A stretch of 64,000 nt of DNA from Limnephilus marmoratus (GCA_917880885.1 OU862927.1:37661571-37725570), one strand, 5' to 3'; counted from the stretch's first letter, positions 22,560 through 33,884 are shown. Made by a program: numbers and translations. Notes: generated by a model from the letters alone, not told the origin.

Positions 22560-23000
22560 GTTTATTATTTATTTATTTATTTAATTTACGCCCAGAGGGC
22601 TTTTACATAAATGTATAAAGACAGTACAATTTTAATGCAAGAAAGAAAAATATAATATAAATAAAAGTTACAATAGAAAACAAAAATACAAACATGAAAT
22701 AAAAGTAACAAAAATTTAAAAGTACAGTGAGAAATAAAAACAATAAAGTTGCTATAAAAAAAAAAATACATGCATGATATAAATATAAAAGGAACAAAAA
22801 TTGTAAAGTAAGGTCATCAGATGTGTTTCAAAATTTACAACAACAATCATGAATAACAAACACCTAAGTACTTATTGGTCACTCATAGCGTGAAACCGCT
22901 ATATGTAGATGGTAGGTTCGTGAGTTGCAGGAGTACAAAAATTTTCATTTTGAATTTCAATTAATTATAAAGTCGATGAAGTAAATTTACAAAAAAATCC

Positions 23001-24890
23001 TTAGTGAGCATTTAAATTATAGATAAATGATTTTATTATTTCATGTTTATAGTGTATCAGTGACATATTCCATATATCTATGTGCGAATACATATTACCC
23101 AAGTTTTGAATTCTATATAGTGGTATATGGAATTGTGCCCTAGTCGTAGTATTGCCAGAATAAAAGGGTAGTACTGACCTTGTATTTCTGGCTGGCACAT
23201 TAAAATTTATGAGCGCCAAGAATTCAGGGCTGTCAATTGTATTATGCAAGATTTTATATAAAAATATTAGATCGGAAACAGTTCTTCTGTCACACAAATT
23301 TAATAGATTAGATAATTGCAGTAGATAAGTGTAATTTAATTGTTCTTTTGGTATTTTTAGTTTATAATTTAAAAAGCTTAGGAATTTTTTTTGTACTCTT
23401 TCTATTGTTTGAGAATGCACGTCATAGTGGGGAGACCACACAGTTGAGTTATATTCAACCTGACTCCTCACTAGTGATGTGTACAGAAGTTTTAAGGTTT
23501 TAATGTCTTTGAAATCTTTAGCCACTCTTAGTACAAAACCTAACATTTTTAAACCCTTCTTTGAGATATTTTCAATGTGTGGTATGAAGCTAAGTTTGGT
23601 GTCGAAAGTAACACCTAAGTCATTAATTTCAGAAACAGATTCGAGAATGAAGTTATTGATTGTGTAATTGAAAATTTTTATTTTTTTATTTTATAAAATC
23701 TCATAGTTATACATTTATTTAAATTAAGGTATAGCTTGTTAGCGCTACACCACTCAACTAATTTTGACAAGTTTGCTGAGAGAATATAACAGTCATCCAG
23801 GCTACAAATTGCTTTAAAAAGTTTCAAATCATCTGCGAACATAAGTACGTCGATGTTTTTAAAAATATTACAAATGTCGTTTACAAAAAAGATAAATAAT
23901 ACAGGTCCGAGGTGGGAACCTTGCGGAACACCACTGGATGCAAAAAAATCATACGATGATTCCCCATTTAGTTTAACACTAAGTTTTCGGTTTGAAAGAT
24001 AGCTTATAAACCAAAGCAACATATTACCACGAACTCCAGCTTTAAACAGTTTTTCTACAAGAATGGCGTGAGAAACCTTATCGAACGCCTTGCTGAAGTC
24101 AGTGTAAATTGAGTCAACTTGGAGCTTCTTCGCCATTGCATCGGAAATGAAATTTTGATATAAAATGTGGTTAGTTAGTGTTGGCTTGCCGGCCATAAAA
24201 CCATGCTGTTCAGGACATATATTACATTTAAATGAGCTAGTTATTTTATCCAAAATCAGCTTCTCAAACAGTTTTGGAATTGTTGATAGTATGCATATAG
24301 GTCTATAATTAGTTACTTCGTTTTTATCCCCTTTTTTGAAAATAGGTGTTATATAACTATGTTTCCAGAGATCAGTAAAATTACCTTTTGACAAAGAACG
24401 ATTAAAGAGTGTGTATAGGGGATAAGCAAGAACGGCGACACACTGCTGCAAGATTAAAGGTGGAATGTTATCAGGACCGGCATTTTTATTGGGATCTAGA
24501 AGTTTAATTTGTTTTATAATTTCGTTTAGTTCGATGTGCACATGTGACAGGTTTATATTGAAACTGGGAGTATAGTTAGGTAAGGAGAACTGATTGGGTT
24601 GACTTTTATCGTAAACGTTCTTGAAGAAGTCGGCAAAAAGATTGACAATATTTTTGGTGCCATCAGCCTTTCTGCCTTCAAAATACATGGTATTTGGTAT
24701 ATCAGAGTCACCACTTCTTAATGTTTTACTGAATCGCCAAAAACGTTTTATATTGTTAAAAATATCATTCTCTGTCTGCTTAATATAGTCGTTATAACAT
24801 GCCCTTGATAGTTTATTACAATCACTTCTAATTTTGGAGAATTCTATATACAACTGCGATGTTCCGTGATCCTTATACAGTTTGTGAGCT
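23001..24890 (-). pseudogene. LINE ORF2 reverse transcriptase and C-terminal region
   Basis: The minus-strand frame 24853-23678 carries the full RT core: NKNAGPDNIPPLIL, YITPIFKKGDKNEVTNYRPI, EQHGFMAGKPTLTNH, IYTDFSKAFDKVSH, SSGVPQGSHLGPVLFIFFVN and LMFADDLKLF. The catalytic aspartates (TDF and FADD) are intact. The frame stops at 23678 in an A/T-rich run. Translation in the next frame continues directly (INDLGVTFDTKLSFIPHIEN, then MLGFVLRVAKDFKDIKTLKL) to the stop near 23001, so a single slippage in the poly-A run broke an otherwise continuous protein. The C-terminal tail has RRTVSDLIFLYKIL and INFNVPARNTRS. RT and tail together span ~615 residues, close to the usual length. Confidence 0.85.
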
Positions 24891-25066
24891 GTTTTTTAAC
24901 ATGTAATTAAATTAATCAAATCTTCATTAAACCATACTGGATATTTAGATTCCTTATATTGAGTGTAAGGGACAAAGCGATTTATATGATTACTAAGAAT
25001 TAAGTAAAACTGTTCAGTAGTACGATTTAAATCATCACTATCTAAGTCTAACCTAACGTCTAAAGT

Positions 25067-25735
25067 CTAATCTAACCAGTCAACCAATTTAAGAGAGTCA
25101 CACATACCCGAATAATCTGCCTTTCTAAAATTATAGCATGATCTCGTAGACTTCAGAATTTTTTCGCCAAAGTCGGTTATACAAATATTTAGTGGAGGAT
25201 GATGGACGTCAGGGGGTATGACAACTTCTATGGCCTTACTCACTTTGATACATTGTGAATTGAAGAATACGAGATCCAATACGCGATTGTTAATGTTTCT
25301 GACAAGATTATGTTGAGTTAAGTTTAAATATATTGACATGTCGAGTATTACTCTTTTACTTTCCGAGATAGTGGTATTAAAAGTATTCGACAATTCGGGG
25401 TCGTGCAAATTCCAATTTACATTTGGAAGATTGTAATCACCTACGGCAATACATTTGGCATCAGGATATTTTGTTCTTATTATTTCTACGTCTTCATAAT
25501 GGTTTTTTAAGACAAGAATGTTGGCCGAGGGGGGTAGGTATACAGAACTAATTATTAATTTCTCACTTTTACATTTCACCAATACAAACAATTGTTCAAC
25601 GTTACTGTTTTTTGTGTTTAATTTCTTAGAAGTAAATTTTTTTTTAATTGCGACGAGGACACCACCTCCTATTATTACGTATATTGGAAAGATGTTAAGA
25701 TTCATGAATGGTATGATTTTTTAAATAATTTTGTT
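25067..25735 (-). pseudogene. LINE ORF2 endonuclease (EEP) domain, N-terminally truncated
   Basis: The minus-strand frame (25705-25067) reads GGGVLVAIKKKF, then SSVYLPPSANI and VGDYNLPNVNW, then DLVFFNSQ, then SDHHP-like VHHPPLNI. These are the middle and late motifs of apurinic-like (exonuclease-endonuclease-phosphatase) LINE endonucleases; 'GDYNLP.V.W' holds the catalytic Asp/Asn and the late box normally has SDH. Here the box reads PDVHHPP, so the catalytic Asp-His pair is kept while the Ser is changed. The N-terminal Asn and Glu motifs are absent because of the 5' truncation. The frame stops at 25067, before the RT frame (24853). This part would nick target DNA. Confidence 0.75.
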
Positions 25736-26713
25736 TTTAAAGCCAGTTTAAATTCAGCCTAATTCTGGATATTAGTAAGAGCTGAGGAAAGTTTATTACA
25801 AATGAGAGTAATTAGTATCTAACATCTAGATCTGCTGACCTTAGAGTAAGCTGTTTCTCGCTTAAGTTTTGTCGGACACATAGTTCCAATATATAGGCTG
25901 GCGCCATTCCTTGCAATATTTTGAAGGTCAAGCAGATCTTGAAAGATCTTGATTATAGAAAGAAAACACCTTCGAATGAGAATATGGGAAGATATTGGAA
26001 AAGAAAACTAACGTTTAACGAAAACACGAATGGAAAGAGGAAAAAAGGAATGGTCAATTGGAATTATATAACAGATATGCCACCTGAATTGTTTAAAATG
26101 AAAAAAGGGGAATTTTACCATGAATTATCTTAACCGAATAATGAAAAACTCGAAAGGAATACGGTGGGTCAAAGTGATGATAATTTTTAAGCAATAGAAA
26201 CTTTGGAAAAATATGTGAGTTGCGGCAAAAACTTCAGTTGCTAGAGTATTAAACATGTTACAGCACTCGCAATTTAAAGGAAATATGCAACAAATTATGT
26301 AAAATAAAATGAAAACCAAGTAATAGAGCAATTTACAAAAGAAACAGGATTACATGTGCCTGTGGACAGTGTAACGATGAAAACAAAAACTTTTTAGCGG
26401 CAAGTCCGGTTGACCTAATCGGTAAGGATACTATAATTGAAGTTAAACGCTTCTTCAAACTTTGCAAATACACTTTGTGGCGTCATTTTTAATTAAATGA
26501 GAACAAATAACTTTGTAAAAATAGCACGATGTAATCAATATTATCAACATGTTTCGAAGTGTTCTTCGTCAGAATAGGATTAATACTAAAAGTCAAACAA
26601 ATATGGACACATAAGAATTATAGACAAAATATTAAAGGGAGAAGCATTTTATCGAAAGAAAACGACGTTCGAAGGAGACAACACAGAGGTGTCGAAAAAG
26701 AAAACTAAGGTAT
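25736..26713. other. No gene recognised apart from a PLE-terminus fragment
   Basis: AT-rich. Holds a short PLE-type terminal piece with a hammerhead-like core (26544-26577). Lysine- and methionine-rich ORFs here have no motifs. Confidence 0.25.
26544..26577 (-). ncRNA. Hammerhead-like core in a PLE terminal fragment
   Basis: On the minus strand: TATTCTGACGA, A, GAACACTTC hairpin (3 bp), GAAACATGTTGAT. The last block equals the 12.97 kb copy (GAAACATGTTGAT), so it is a relic of the same PLE family. The stem is weak, so it is probably inactive. Confidence 0.4.
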
Positions 26714-26772
26714 AACGGTTATCCAATAAATGGTTCCCGGGGCGATGGTACCTATAACGCCTCCCAAATTGA
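26714..26772 (-). repeat. SINE-like family E, head fragment
   Basis: GGTTATCCAATAAATGGTTC, CCGGGGCGATGGTACC, CGCCTCCCAAATTGA: only the 5' ~60 bp of family E. Confidence 0.6.
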
Positions 26773-28296
26773 AAATTTATTGTAGTACTTGACATAAACA
26801 ATTTTAATTTGGCTTAATTTTAGTATGAAAGCTCGATCAGTATTGGTATACCGCGATAAGTCACTAAACAGAAAAAAACGAATAAAAAATATCGATTACT
26901 CGGGGAAGGACAACACTAGTCTACCGATAAAATTTGTTACATCACTACTTCGCTTTGTATGTATTTGTCAAAACCCTCGTTCCCCGGCCCCCTCAGGCGA
27001 AGTGAGCGAAAGGGACACCTGCACATTGGGCTGAAAATACCTAAATAAAATCTTCGAAATCGATGTTTTGTATTCCCCATTTTTCTTCTCCAAAACTGGA
27101 CCGATTTTAATTTTTTTTTCACTAACTGTATTAGAAGAAAATATTCTATGTCGGTACGTTTTGATTTTTTTAAAAATACATTGTTTGGTTTGTATACTGA
27201 ACGTCTTTTGACGGCGTTTAAACCAGGCAATTTTATTCATTTTTGGAAGGTCCTAACTTCTAAAAGAAGTAAATTATCAAAAAAAGCACAACGTACCGAC
27301 ACGCTAAAGGTAGATATCTATATTACTTAAAAAAAAATTGTTCTAGGGTCAAAATCCAGAGAGATAAACGGGGAATACGTTTGTATGGAAAAGACGCCGC
27401 TAGTATTTCCTCTTAAGATCTGCAAGATCACATATCACGCCTACAGTCTAAATAACAGAGACATAAAAACTTATTATTGTGCTATTCAGTAAATGAATTA
27501 ACCTGTATTTAATCGTTTATCTCACATTTCTAAGATTTATAACAAGAATATTTAAAAAATCGTAAAGTTTATAACCGTGCGAATCCTTCGGGTTTTTTTA
27601 CTTTGAAACTGCCGTGAGGGGTACTCATTTGAGTCAACAAAGAATATTTTCGATTTCTGTAAGTTGTCTGTGGTATATTTGATAATGAAAGGTACATATA
27701 TATGGAAAAGGGACTTTAACCGTAACATTTTAACCGTAAACAGCTGAAAAAAATTACGGCGTGAAAAAAATATTTTAAATTTTATTTTTAACATCGTTCT
27801 AAAATCCATGCTCATAATAGATAAAGCAAGTCAATAGTTTCGTTATAAAATAAATGGCTGGCTTTGGAAATGTTTTAAATAATTTCAATAAATGTTTTAC
27901 GAATGGTACGAAAATGTGGTTCACTTTTGGACCGCTGTCAATCGCAGAAAAATAAAAGTTGTCCATTTTTTTACCATAATCGCTGCAATGGTTAACCGAC
28001 TCAGGATTGGTAGCCCAGAATCGTAATTGGCACTCACATCGTAACCACTAAGCCACTGAGGCAGTCATGTATCTCTTAGAGTGACAATTACTTCGTGTAA
28101 CCGCAAATCACCGAATGACATAAGTTCCTACACATCTCCCAATAACCTCAATCCTTTGAATTTAATTAAAATATTAATCTACGAGTATGTAACTATCTTA
28201 CTTGCCAGCATGGTTCAACGTTCTGTATATATTACGCCGTCACAACATTAATCAAATGAGGCTGCATTTAATTCTCAATCAATTCGGTCTGATAAA
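26773..28296. other. No gene recognised
   Basis: AT-rich. A minus-strand tRNA-like stretch at 27985-28085 (TGGCTTAGTGGTTACG as an A-box-like element) may be an old SINE head related to family D. 26950-27400 is moderately GC-rich and has reciprocal short ORFs without motifs. Confidence 0.25.
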
Positions 28297-28560
28297 TCCG
28301 AAGCCAGTGGCGTAGCGTGGGGTTTTAGCCACCCTAGGTGGAGGTAAATTTTGCCGCCCCCTTATTTAGGTACTTCAATTTAAAAGACTAAAATATATAG
28401 TAATTCTAAAGAACTTTTCGGCAAGAACAAGCGTAGTACAGGTTACAAAAATAAAAAAAAAACATGTATATATATATGTTTTACAATATAATAATTACAT
28501 TTACTACAAAAATTCTTACACCTGTACCACTTACATGATTTATCAGATATATTTTTTTAA

Positions 28561-28892
28561 GTGAGCTCCACACAGGAGGCACTGAGGAAAATAATTTCCC
28601 TCAGGGCCTATGTCATCTTTGGGGATGCTATGTGGAGGGTTTTTTTTAAAGGAAAGGAAGGAGTGGAGAGTTCTGGGAAGGAAAAGGGTTTAAGGGGTGG
28701 GTAGGAATCTGGGGTTCAGTATATCCTTGTCATCCGCCTCCAAGACCTAGATAAACCTCTCCCCATGAACCCGGGCACCCCTGCTAAATCACCAAACTTA
28801 GCGAACCACTTGGGGTGACCTATGGCAGAATGTTGGTTATCCAATAAAGGTTCTCGGGGCGGCGGTACCTATTCCCGCCTCCCAAATTGAAA
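28561..28892 (-). repeat. SINE-like family E copy with internal deletion
   Basis: Ends GAGCTCCACACAGGAGGC, CCCTCAGGGCCTATGTCATC and CGCCTCCCAAATTGAAAC. The middle, from the B-box-like region to GCGTGGCGGGC, is missing (TCAGTATATCC joins directly to GCCTCCAAGACC). Confidence 0.65.
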
Positions 28893-29015
28893 CAGATAAA
28901 GAAAACTTATAATTATACCCGTTACTTGACGATCGAAAAGATAAATTTATTAGCGAATTGACAAATACAAATCGACTTCCAATTAGAACCAGAATGATAT
29001 TTATTTTATGCACCA

Positions 29016-30590
29016 GATTTAAATGTCCGGGTTAAATTTTCCCCAAAAAAAAAAGGAAAAAAAGAAGGAAAAACTAAACCCTTTCACACACTTCCCCAAA
29101 TGATCATCTAGTCAACCCACGCTATCCAATTGCACTATATACTTAAGTATTATAAATACAAGAACAACATGTCAACCTACTAGAGACCAAATGGGAATAT
29201 AATTCACCGACTCCAGATATTTTCATATCAGAGGGTTCGGCTCTGTGGCATTTCTAATTGAACCTATAAATCCTACCGATCCCTCAATATAAATATTTAA
29301 AAAATCCTTTGTAATCCTACATGTATTTAAAATGACTGATTTTTGCATTTTTATATACAAATTCTTTGACAAATCTAATATGTTTAAATTTTGAATCAGA
29401 TTCCTAGGTATTATGCCAGTGGCCGAAATAACAAATGGCAATATTTTTATAATCCGAGAATGCCAAATTCTTTTAATCTCATTTCCTAAATCTGTGTATT
29501 TTCTTATTTTTTCAGAAATAGTTTTTTGAATATTACAGGAATTTGGAATAGCTACATCAATGATATAAGTTATTTTTTTAAAATTTGTCATGTAAAACTA
29601 TATCAGGTATATTATGACTAATTGTTCTGTCTGTTAGTATAGTTTTATCATAATATATTTTATAAAATTCATTTTCTAAAAATGAATTTGGTTCATATTC
29701 ATAATATGGTACTATATTACGGCAGTCAATCAAGTTATGTTTAATTACCAAACTTTGGTGAATTATTTTTAAAACCTGATTGTGCCTAAATGTATACTCG
29801 GAAGGCGCTAATATAGAACATCCCGATATAATATGTTCTATAGTTTCGGGAAAAGCCAAACATTTTCTACATAAATCATCAATTTGATTTATATCTTTGA
29901 TTATATGCTTTCTATAATTTTTAGTATTAATGACTCTATCTTGAATGGCAAGCATAAATCCTTCTATTTCTGCGCTCAACTCTCCAATACTCAACCATTT
30001 GTTTGACGAAAGTTTGTCAACATACGTTTGGTTGAGATAATTGAAGTGTTTTGCGTGAATAATTTTATTTGACCAGGAATCTAATAATTCCTGGTTAGTA
30101 TTTATAAGAATGTTGGCATTCTCGTCATATAAATTTAAAGGTGTAATATTTCTATCTGCCTTGCAAATTATTTTGTGCATTTCTGAGCTATTAGCTTTCC
30201 TATGGAAAAAATTTCTAAGCATTTCTACCTGATTGTGTTTCAAAGATGTTATTTTGACTACACCTCTACCTCCTAAATTTCTAGGTAAATTAATTCGTTC
30301 TATAGCTGAATTTGGATGATGGCAATTAAATTTTGTTAACGTAGTTCTAATCAATCGTTCTAAACTATCTAAATCTGTATTGGACCATTTAATTATGCCA
30401 AATGAGTACGTTAGTAGAGGTATTGCCCAAGTATTTATTGCTTTTACTAAATTTTTAGCAGATAGATTGCATTTTAAAATTTTTCTGACCCTAGTTTGAA
30501 ATTTAATCCTAATATCATTTTTAATACTGGTGTGATCTAATCTATTCGATTGCGGGTATCCTAAATATTTATAAAATAAAAAAATAAAAA
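29016..30590 (-). mobile_element. LINE with restriction-like endonuclease (R2/Dong-type), 5'-truncated
   Basis: The minus-strand copy begins inside the RT palm/thumb near 30590 and runs to a 3' end GGACATTTAAATC at 29016. A second, shorter 3' fragment of the same family lies at 56992-57298, same orientation and the same 3' end base. The two 3' ends match closely over ~300 bp (TCTGATATGAAAATATCTGG, TTGGTCTCTAGTAGGTTGAC), so both are probably fairly young. Confidence 0.75.
29223..30585 (-). pseudogene. R2/Dong-type LINE ORF C-terminus: thumb, CCHC finger, RLE endonuclease
   Basis: The open minus-strand frame from ~30585 reads YKYLGYPQSNRLDH, then AINTWAIPLLTYSFGIIKWS, then RTTLTKFNCHHPNS and LPRNLGGRGVV. 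This is the RT thumb and linker. A zinc knuckle CRKCLAFPETIEHIISGC (C-x2-C-x8-H-x4-C) follows. The restriction-like endonuclease signature starts at NIPDIVLHD and continues, after the break, KKITYIIDVAIPNS, giving the PD...D catalytic spacing. The frame is broken near 29585 by one extra T (TTTTAAAA) just between the two catalytic blocks. The final part reads YTDLGNEIKRIW, then VISATGIIPRNLIQN and LQKSV-like MQKSVILNTCRI. Apart from that single base the region is open for ~450 codons. Confidence 0.8.
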
Positions 30591-32064
30591 TATTTAACTG
30601 TTACTATTTATATTTTCATTAATAATATAATTGTTAGAATTAAAAAACAAACTTCTGAATTAATATATTTTAGTTTTAACATTATTTTAAATTTTAGAAA
30701 GATGTTATGAAACTATAAACATGAAAAAATCTTTTAGTCCCGAGGCGGGTAAGGAACCAGCGGCAATTAAACTATCACGACACGTACTTAAGAGCTCTAA
30801 AATCACAGTTTGGAGAACGAACACTGACGGACGTTCCATCGATGAATGAAACTTTCTCTCTTTCTGTCAAAGTTTCACTCACGGACTTTCCTGAAGTCTT
30901 TCTCGCTGAATATTAGTCATAAACAAAATAAACTTTGGGGAATTCCGGCAATTCAGTATAGACGGTGTTACCAGTCGCTACAATGAGCCAGATGTCATTA
31001 TGTAACATTCATTTTAAGAAAAGGGATTCCGTCACAGAATAAGTAATGAAAAATTCCGTGCTCATTTCAATCGGTCCGAATCGTAGGTGCGAAAAAAATA
31101 TGAAATGTGATGGTTCAGATTTTTACATTTTATTATTATTATTTACTAGCAGACCCGGCCACACGTTGCTGTGGCTAACGAAAAACAACGCCATTACCCA
31201 ACATTTATAAAATCCACACCACCCGCTTGCCAGCTACACGTTGCCCGCTGCCTGAATTGAATATTTAAATTTCTCGGCTTTTCTCTACTATAATAAGCAT
31301 GTATTATACATATAAACTAATTAACTCGCCACTAATTATACAATGCTTGTAATGCAACACTGGATATTTGAAAAGAGAAAATCAAATTCTTACTTACTCT
31401 AAGACATCTATTTTCCTATTTATTCCGTGGAACGTATTTCAAAAGTGACTATAGTATGGCCCGCCAGCCGTTTTAAATCGCACAAAAATATGTTTTCTTT
31501 GAATTTCTCGGCTTTTCTCTAATATAATTTACATGTATTATACATATAAACATTCCTCTTCAATCACTCTATCTGTTGGTGAAAACCGTATGAAAATCCG
31601 TTGCGTAGTTTAAAAGATTAACGCGCACATACGTTTTGAGTGACTTCATTTTATACTATGTAATCGGGGGTTTAGGATCACAGGGGCCTAACTACAAAAA
31701 TTGGTGTTTTGAGTTAAGCTTGGTTTTGGTAATGTCACAATCATATCTATTAGTGACACGAAGCTCTATCTCAAATATACAGCCGTTTAAGAGATAATGA
31801 TGAGCAAATCGAGAAATTTAGACATAAAATTAGAAGTACAAGGGCATATCGCCTGTTATGCCTCTGTGACATTAAACAAAAATCTTATTACTGGCGTCAC
31901 ACTGACCTAACACTTGTTATTCAGGGAAGAACAAAACGTTAATTGGCTGATTATCAAATAGTTTCAATAGGTACCGAAAGGATAATCCACACATGATCGA
32001 TTTTTCATGTAATTTTGAACCCTTCTATGAATTTGAAGAACTTAACATTTATTTATTTTTTAAA

Positions 32065-32258
32065 AAGAAAGACAAACATTTCTGGTTTACGAATAAACTG
32101 ACAATATTTTAAAGACTCCCACTACCATCACAGTAATGGGAAAGTATTACCTGTGTCGTGATGGAGGACTTCGCCGAGGAATTGAACTTACTACTCATGG
32201 ATGGGATCCAGAAATCCAGACTCCAGTCGTACTGCCAACTCAGCCACTGACCGGTCAA
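32065..32258 (-). repeat. SINE family D (tRNA-headed)
   Basis: Minus strand: head CCGGTCAGTGGCTGAGTTGG (A-box-like TGGCTGAGTTGG), B-box-like GTTCAATTCCTCGGCG, then AGTCCTCCATCACGACACAG, CATTACTGTGATGGTAGTGG and a terminus GTTTGTCTTTCTTTTTAAAA. Shared in the same order with 42035-42205. Confidence 0.6.
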
Positions 32259-32329
32259 TATAATGCTCCAATATCATTTACAGTGGAAAATATTAAAAAT
32301 TTGAAGGATTTTTGAACAGTGGGTATCAT

Positions 32330-32930
32330 TCTTTCAATGGAAGCTATCTTTCCAATAAGCTTTCCATTGATATGCTTGGTGTTACTCTAAATGACCAGCT
32401 CAGGAACGGCGGCTACATCGAAGGCAGAGTCAAGTTAGCCTCTCAGAAACAGGGTGTACTGTACAGGGCCAGCAAATACTGCAGATAATACACAAATTCT
32501 AACTATGTACGAATAGCCCCACGGTTGAATTTAGCAGCCACCTTCGGTCTGGAGCCATAATTACCTGAAAAAAATCTTGACTGCAGAAAAGGGCGGTGCA
32601 TTTGATAGAATCCCCTGTCTTTACAAACGGATTGCAATATTTAGAGCAAAGGTGTCGGGTGGGAATTCTTTCCTTGATATACCGATATTTTAATGGAAGA
32701 TGTTCCAAGAAACTATCTTCACAGTTCACGTCAGCATCGGTGCACAGTTGGGAAACACGCCAAAACATGTTTACACAGTTGACCTTTATCACTTGAGAGC
32801 GGGTCGTTTCTACGACTCTTGAGTTCCCAACTGTGGAATAATTTGCCGACTTCTGGATTTTATCCCCAAATATGACATAGGTCCTGAGGGAAAATATTTG
32901 CCTCAGGGCCTCGTGTGTGAAGATAACGTA
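32330..32930 (+). pseudogene. LINE reverse transcriptase C-terminus (degenerate)
   Basis: Plus-strand translation with several stops: LDMLGVTLNDQLRNGG, then ASQKQGVLYRASKYCR, then a 'LFYRYFNGRCS'-type block (around 32675-32712, SLIYRYFNGRCSKKLSSQF in one frame), and at the end SQLWNNLPTSGFYPQ. These are the post-RT motifs of a LINE family widespread in arthropods. Just after the stop, CCCCAAATATGACATAGGTC, then CTGAGGGAAAATATTTGCCT and CAGGGCCTCGTGTGTG equals the 3' tail of SINE-like family E. Confidence 0.65.
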
Positions 32931-33884
32931 AGAGGAAAATAAAATAACTCTACCCTAGAAAATACTGATACTTCATAGATTTTGTTAAAATTATGATATC
33001 TTCTATATATTAATGTTCATTTATATTATTTCTCTATTCATAATAATAGGAATCAAGAGGAGTTTACATGTTTGTTAATAATAATAATGGCTAAATATAT
33101 AGGTAGGGACACATAGGCATATCTCAATAAATTTATTCAATTGTAAGGGGCCTAAGACAATTATTTTAAAAGGTGTTTTTTATGCAATGTGCTGGACTGA
33201 GAGTTGCTATATTTTCTGAGTTTGATAGCATCTAAAATCTTCATCTCAAAACTTTGTTTTTGTAGGATGGCCCCTGTGATCTAAATCACCCCTTGTTAAA
33301 GTATTGCTGAATATTAAGGAACGCAAAGGCAATCCATCAATTTTTAAATTTTTAGTTGTCAAAAATTTTTTTTTGGGGTAAAATATGTAATTTATGAAAT
33401 GGGACGTATGAATGCGAATATGTCAATTGATAAAAAAAAAGAATTACACTTCAATGTGTTTTAATTTCTGAGTTTCAAAGTATCAAAACTGTAGATACGC
33501 CCCTGTGATCCTAACTCTCATGTCAAGTATTGCTGTATAGTTAGGAACACAAAGGCATATCTCAGTCGTTTTTCACAAATATATTTTTTTAATCATCACA
33601 AGTCTTTAATAACTACTTAAAAATATGTTTTTCAAAGAGTGGGATAATATATTTTTTGACAAATATTTTTTGTTTGCTGAAATGCCTTTTATTTTTTGAG
33701 TTTCAAAGCATTCAAAACTTTAAATGCATTTATCTCAAAACTATGTTTTTGTAGATAGGCCCCTGTGATCCTAAACCCCCGTAATGATGATGATGATGAT
33801 TGTGAAATTTTGCCGCTCCCTAAAAGTGCTGCCCGGGGCGGGCCGCCCCTGCCGCCCCCACCTTGCTACGCCACTATCCGACGC

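Larger units (their letters stand above)
22560..25735 (-). mobile_element. CR1/Jockey-like LINE, largest copy in the window
   Basis: About 3.2 kb on the minus strand. From 5' to 3': truncated endonuclease, complete RT, C-terminal region, ~430 bp 3' UTR, terminal hairpin GCCC-TCT-GGGC (22590-22600) and an (AAAT)n tail (22560-22582). It has no ORF1 and lacks the endonuclease start, so it is 5'-truncated, the usual fate of LINE insertions. The ORF2 is interrupted twice but many frames are long, which suggests a fairly recent insertion. Confidence 0.8.
31665..33781. mobile_element. DNA transposon with CGGGGGTTTAGG termini and TAAT duplication
   Basis: The left terminus CGGGGGTTTAGGATCACAGG, then GGCCTAACTACAAAAA, is mirrored at the right by TTTTTGTAGATAGGCCCCTG and TGATCCTAAACCCCCG (~37 bp). 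TAAT lies on both sides (31661-31664, 33782-33785) and the empty site is known from the other F copy. The right end has three diverged ~230-260 bp tandem units (33090-33781), each ending like the terminus (GGCCCCTGTGATCTAAATCA, GCCCCTGTGATCCTAACTCT, GCCCCTGTGATCCTAAACCC). No transposase is seen. A 4-bp TSD would fit several superfamilies; I leave it unclassified. Confidence 0.75.
31146..33801 (+). repeat. Repeat family F, split by a TIR element
   Basis: The left part (31146-31664) starts ACTAGCAGACCCGGCCACAC, has CAACGCCATTACCCAACATT and CCGCTTGCCAGCTACACG, and ends GTGACTTCATTTTATACTAT-GTAAT. The right part (33782-33801) is TAATGATGATGATGATGATT. A second copy at 54036-54308 (minus) shows the uninterrupted junction: TATTATGTAATGATAATGAT. 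The comparison proves that 31665-33781 was inserted into the F tail. F is non-coding; its class is unknown. Confidence 0.7.
28305..33876. mobile_element. hAT-like DNA element carrying nested insertions
   Basis: The left end CAGTGGCGTAGCGTGGGG and the right end, read inward on the minus strand, TAGTGGCGTAGCAAGGTG, are inverted. Both are followed inward by GCCGCCCC-type sequence and an AAATTTTGCCG block. The flanks are TCCGAAGC (28297-28304) and TCCGACGC (33877-33884), an 8-bp TSD with one mismatch. CAGTGGCGTA termini and 8-bp TSDs are hAT hallmarks. No hAT transposase is seen. Most of the 5.57 kb is later insertions: family E (28561-28892), an R2-like LINE (29016-30590), family F (31146-33801) and, inside that, another TIR element (31665-33781). 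Confidence 0.7.

Noticed and set aside
22586..22797. Phe/Leu/Tyr-rich ORFs that look like membrane proteins
   Set aside because: They lie in the AT-rich 3' UTR of a LINE; composition alone gives such frames.
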